Shown in pieces: positions 60,352 to 64,000 of a stretch of DNA of 64,000 nt (position 1 is the stretch's first letter; each line of letters opens with the position of its first letter). Origin of the DNA: Phoronis australis (Eukaryota > Phoronida > Phoronidae); NCBI GenBank assembly GCA_002633005.1, contig NMRA01001017.1, forward strand, positions 1 to 64,000, in the 5' to 3' direction. The notes under the pieces are model-generated. The model did not search any database. It saw nothing but the letters and a program-made list of their open reading frames with translations, and was not told the origin of the DNA. The position numbers and the translations under genes were made by a program.

Positions 60352-62952
60352 ATGGATCAAGCTGTCGAAAATGGAAAGCCTATGGAGGCAGCTAATAAAC
60401 GGTATATGGTTATGTAGTACATCCTGTCAGAAAGGGCAATCTTGTCTGGTAATACAAGTGGTAAATCCATGCGGTTTTTGTAGCGCAGTTTGTAGAAAAT
60501 TTCTCCAACGTCGGGACTTGAACCCGGCCTGTCACAGCTTTCGCGTGTGAGAGCCGAGTGTCTAAACCGTTCAGTGACACCCAGAAGTCACGTACCACAA
60601 CACTCCTCTTCCATCTACCGATCAAGCTAGCCAGCTAGCTGTATGTCAAAATGCAGCTAGGTACCACTGGCACTGGCACTCTGTGTACTGCGCTGACAGA
60701 CTGACCATAGCCCTAGTAGATCTGCACGACACCTTGCCGTGAAACTTGTATCAGCATGTAGAGCTAAAGACGTGCGAGGGTGCATGCAAAATCTGGGAGT
60801 CAACCAGCACTCACCTTGCCCGTTACAGCCTCTTAAGTGAAAAACAGTCTAATAAAGGTCATTTTCTTGCATACTTCTCCACCTTTTGTAGCAAAGAAAA
60901 GTATGTCATCATTTTGAAAACACTACATTTGTGACATGCAACAGAAAAATTTGTTCTGAAATTTGTTTTGCTGGTATCAAAATTTTAAAAACTGAAGTGA
61001 AACCGGTTCCAATAATTTGTTGTGACATGTAGACAACCTCGTGAAAGAACAACAGTTGATTGAAGAATGGATGAAAAAAGAAACTGGCCAATAGGTGATG
61101 CAATATTTCATGGTGCCGATAGCTGATGCAAAAGATCGTACAACAATTTTAGCTGCAGAATAACAGTAGAATGCCATTTTTTCCAACACCGGTAAATAAT
61201 TCAGTTTACTCAAGGAAGACTAGTTTTTAATGACACTAATTTTGAATTAGATTTTATGTGGTCATTTTTTACCCACATCGGCACAACGCTTTATATTTAG
61301 TATACAGCTTTGCACCAAGACCGCCTACCCCCTCATGAGGGCAATTTCGCGTGATTTTTCAATATTTTTCGGAGGGAAATGGAGTTGATGTTTGTCCCAA
61401 AATGGAGGGATTGAGGGGCCTGCCTCACCTGAAACAATATAGTGGATAGCCGTTTCTTCTCAAGCCTAGAATTCAATTATATGTAATCTGTGCCATAGTA
61501 CAGGAAGTGACCAAAAGTTGTTTATGGCAGTTATTAGCTTTATCACGCACACAAAGCCATCGTAAAGCAAGATGAGACAAGATTGTTTTCATTGGTTAGA
61601 AATTTTGCTTTTGAATTCTTGATTTGATGCATTGTAAACTATCTTTTCCAGTATGGCTGATTTAGAGAACCACTTCCGGAAGAAACGAGAGGCAGAGAAA
61701 AGGGCTCTCACCATTATTGAGAGGTTGCTAGGTGATGGTGTGTCGGAAGAGTTTCTGGTTGATGCGGTAAGCTGTTGCAAAATTTGTTTTGATTAATAAA
61801 TGAGTTGAGACCAATTTAAATAGTAGTTAGTTTTCACAAAAAAAGTTTAAGTCTGGTCTGCATGCCATGTCATGTGACCTAATGAACAATAGTCTAAAAC
61901 GATTTCTGCCTCGACTGGTAGTCGAACCCGGGACCTTCTGCTAACCATGCAGACACTCTGTCCACTGAGCCACTGGCACTAATGGTCAAACATAGAAATC
62001 CAAGCAGATCAAGCACTGGGCATCTCGCCCAAAAACTCGTGAGTGTATATAATATATATATTTATATATGTGTAAATCCTGAACGGGTGTGGAAGTATGG
62101 AGTAGTTAATTTTCTAAATCAAAAGTTAATTTCTTTGACAGAACGTGGATTTATTGCCGCTTTCACTTTATTCCGATCACTTTGTGTCTGTAACTTCACT
62201 CTAAGAATTCGAAACCGTTTTTAGATAAAGATCACGTCTGTCTTATGGTCTATGCTTGACCTTCAGAACAGCATAACGGCATACTAGGCAAATTAACCAA
62301 CCCCTTCCCTCGCCATCACCCCATACCTTTCTGGCCATGGTACAAAATGCCACCTGCGTACCATTGAAAATTATGGCTGCCCCCATATGGCATCCTAGAT
62401 TCATCCAAATGTGAATTTAACTTAGAATACTCCTCAGTAATGTTCACATGCGAATTTATTTTTACGTGACAGTGGAACTATTTTTAATGTGACAGGTACA
62501 AAGTTTATGGTGTACGCACGTACCTCTGATGCGCTTAATTGTGTCGAAGCTCAATGTGATGCCTTGCAGTTCTGTTAACCAGAAATACCAGCCTTTGTCA
62601 TCTGGACGAGATCGATGTGGTTGTTTATTGGCCAGATGCTTGAAAGCAGGGATTTCTTTTTGTTCTCTGCTGATTCTGATCAATACGTTTAATTTCATGG
62701 TCACATATTTTAAGTTCAGTCCTGTGGGATTCTGTGGGTTCTTAACTGCGTAACGTTCTCAGCCAAATTTGATCTCTCTGTCTCAGGTATTCTGATGGCA
62801 ACATTGTCTTCTGTTACTGTCTCGCTGCTCATAATGGACTTCACTGGTTCCAGGCGAAATTTATCAACCCGGAGTATTACAATGACGCTGTCGTGGAAAG
62901 GAGTATTATAAAGCTATGTGGTTATCCGTTGTGCACAAACTCTTTAAAAAAC
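60352..62952 (+). CDS. RPAP2: RPAP2, 5' part (first three coding exons)
   Basis: The exons are 60352-60401 (donor GTATAT), 61652-61766 (donor GTAAGC) and 62854-62952 (donor GTAAGT), joined in frame to 88 residues. After a short acidic start ([17 protein letters not shown]) the protein reads [19 protein letters not shown], a helix typical of the family, then [20 protein letters not shown] and GYPLCTN. That begins the RTR1-type zinc-binding domain, with C77 and C82 as its first two ligands. RPAP2/Rtr1 proteins dephosphorylate or bind Ser5 of the Pol II C-terminal domain and help Pol II import. The remaining ligands and the rest of the gene lie beyond 64000. Exon 1 is supported by phase and by the start codon but has no conserved motif, so it is less certain than exons 2 and 3. 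Confidence 0.92.
60490..60600 (-). mobile_element. tRNA-derived SINE, family C
   Basis: On the minus strand: gggtgtcactgaacggttta (A-box region) and gccgggttcaagtcccgacg, a near-consensus B box, followed by a non-tRNA tail. It lies in RPAP2 intron 1. An intact tRNA gene is unlikely because the acceptor stem does not close. Confidence 0.75.
60627..61325 (+). mobile_element. Dispersed element X, copy 3
   Basis: Collinear with 36008-36602: tagccagctagctgtatg, cagctaggtaccactgg, gggtgcatgcaaaatctggg, ttgcatacttctccacctttt, tttttacccacatcgg, cagctttgcacca. It lies entirely in RPAP2 intron 1. Confidence 0.8.
61846..62035 (-). mobile_element. tRNA-derived SINE, family B, copy 2
   Basis: Minus strand: agtggctcagtggacagagt (A-box) and ggtcccgggttcgactacc (B-box), with the same flanking body as 42055-42260. 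It lies in RPAP2 intron 2. Confidence 0.82.
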
Positions 62953-64000
62953 GTAAGTTTATCGTTGGTACCAGCACAGTAATGTCTGAATTCAAGATTT
63001 ACATGGGTCGCTACCATGGCAACCATGTTGTTGATAGAGATTCACTGAATTAAACCAATGACTTGATGACTATGTTTGTACCATCTATTGCTCTCATGGA
63101 ACATTCCTCCCATGCTCTCTTTATGCGAAAAACAGACTTCAATGACCATTCACCACACACTAGGTAAGACTTGTTACCCTGAGTGACTCAATGCTGCCAA
63201 TCCCACTACTTCACGTCATATCGTCATTCACTCTGTACCCTGTGATTGACAGCTGTCAGACTTGCATCTACTGTCAGTACTAGTACCGATTATTGGTTCT
63301 CTGTTGAAATGTACTTTGCTGTGCTGTACTGAGCAATGTTTTACTATATTGTACTGTTTGGTTGTCTAATATACTGTTCTGTACTTAAGGACACTGCAAT
63401 GAACTGTTACCATTCTGCACTGCAGTGCCCTACACCCATAGTTGATGTGATTCCATATCAGGATGATGAGTCATCATTCAAAGCATCATTTATGTAAATC
63501 TCTTTTGATCATTCTCTTGTCATTGTTCAATGATAAATATCACAAATAATAATAAACCTTTCATGAAAAATTAAATAAACCTTTATTAAGAATTCTTATC
63601 ATACCATTCATAATGTACCACGATCAACCAAAATTACCTGTGAACTGTTTGGTACAGTACAGGTCATGAGTATTTGGTCTAACGGAAAGTGATGCGGCTG
63701 TCGCACATCTGGAGGTTGGTAAGGGGTGGCTAGCTAATCGGTGAAGAAGATCGTTCATCAGCAGTTCAGAGTTGCTCCTCTGCTATCCTCTAGACATGTG
63801 AGGATCGCCTGTTAGCATATTCATGAACTGTACTGTACTTTGATTTACCCGGTATACTGTATTGCACTTTGATGTGTTCTGTACGCTTCTGAGTTTTGAT
63901 GTACTGTTAAATAACGCTCGTGCGGCCTCTGTTGCTGTGCTGTTCTCATGACAACTGAACACACTGCACTTCTGATCAGCAGTTTTGTGTCTTGACTATT
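62953..64000 (+). other. RPAP2 intron 3 (continues beyond the window)
   Basis: No further RPAP2 exon is visible. Two low-complexity patches rich in tgtactg/gtactgt words lie at about 63240-63420 and 63825-63930, perhaps decayed tandem repeats. Confidence 0.6.

Noticed and set aside
60490-60600. A true tRNA gene
   Set aside because: The B box is good, but the acceptor stem and the anticodon arm do not form a cloverleaf and a SINE-type tail follows.

Overview
This window is genomic DNA from an intron-rich animal, most likely an invertebrate deuterostome. The evidence is GT-AG introns (plus one GC-AG intron), tRNA-derived SINEs, LINE remnants, DNA-transposon miniatures, minisatellites and large local duplications. 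An acorn worm (hemichordate) is my best guess from the TRIM-NHL gene style and repeat content, but this is inference only.

Five real genes are supported. (1) 33-5293 (+): the last four coding exons of ATP13A1, the P5A-type ATPase of the endoplasmic reticulum. (2) 18273-20225 (+): an intact single-coding-exon TRIM protein (RING, two B-boxes, coiled coil, NHL propeller). (3) 36873-44049 (+): a six-exon C2H2 zinc-finger gene, 549 residues. (4) 59650-48852 (-): complete CMTR2, the mRNA cap-2 ribose methyltransferase, 11 coding exons and 740 residues, with the K117/D232/K272 catalytic triad. (5) 60352-62952 (+): the first three coding exons of RPAP2, a regulator of the RNA polymerase II CTD. CMTR2 and RPAP2 are head to head with about 0.3 kb between them, so two factors that act on new Pol II transcripts may share a promoter.

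Between the genes: 5.3-18 kb has no gene I can support. It holds a THAP-domain DNA-transposon remnant, several terminal-inverted-repeat elements and dispersed repeats. The stretch 18.1-35.7 kb is a duplication zone. The TRIM gene and its flanks were copied, giving a degenerate TRIM pseudogene (24865-26821) and a third copy reduced to the 3' flank. The sequence after the pseudogene (26.8-30.0 kb) is present again at 32.0-35.5 kb, where the second copy carries a hAT-like insertion absent from the first. Single undetermined bases lie at one duplication boundary and inside two tandem arrays, so part of this redundancy may be unmerged haplotypes rather than true duplication.

The zinc-finger gene introns hold two arrays of a 28-bp minisatellite whose single-copy precursor is visible in CMTR2 introns. 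CMTR2 itself carries an in-frame tandem duplication of 17-18 residues. I see no prokaryote-like cluster, CRISPR array or clearly unprecedented system. The most interesting items are the CMTR2 duplication, the head-to-head CMTR2/RPAP2 pair, the TRIM duplication series and the transposon insertion dated by its empty site.
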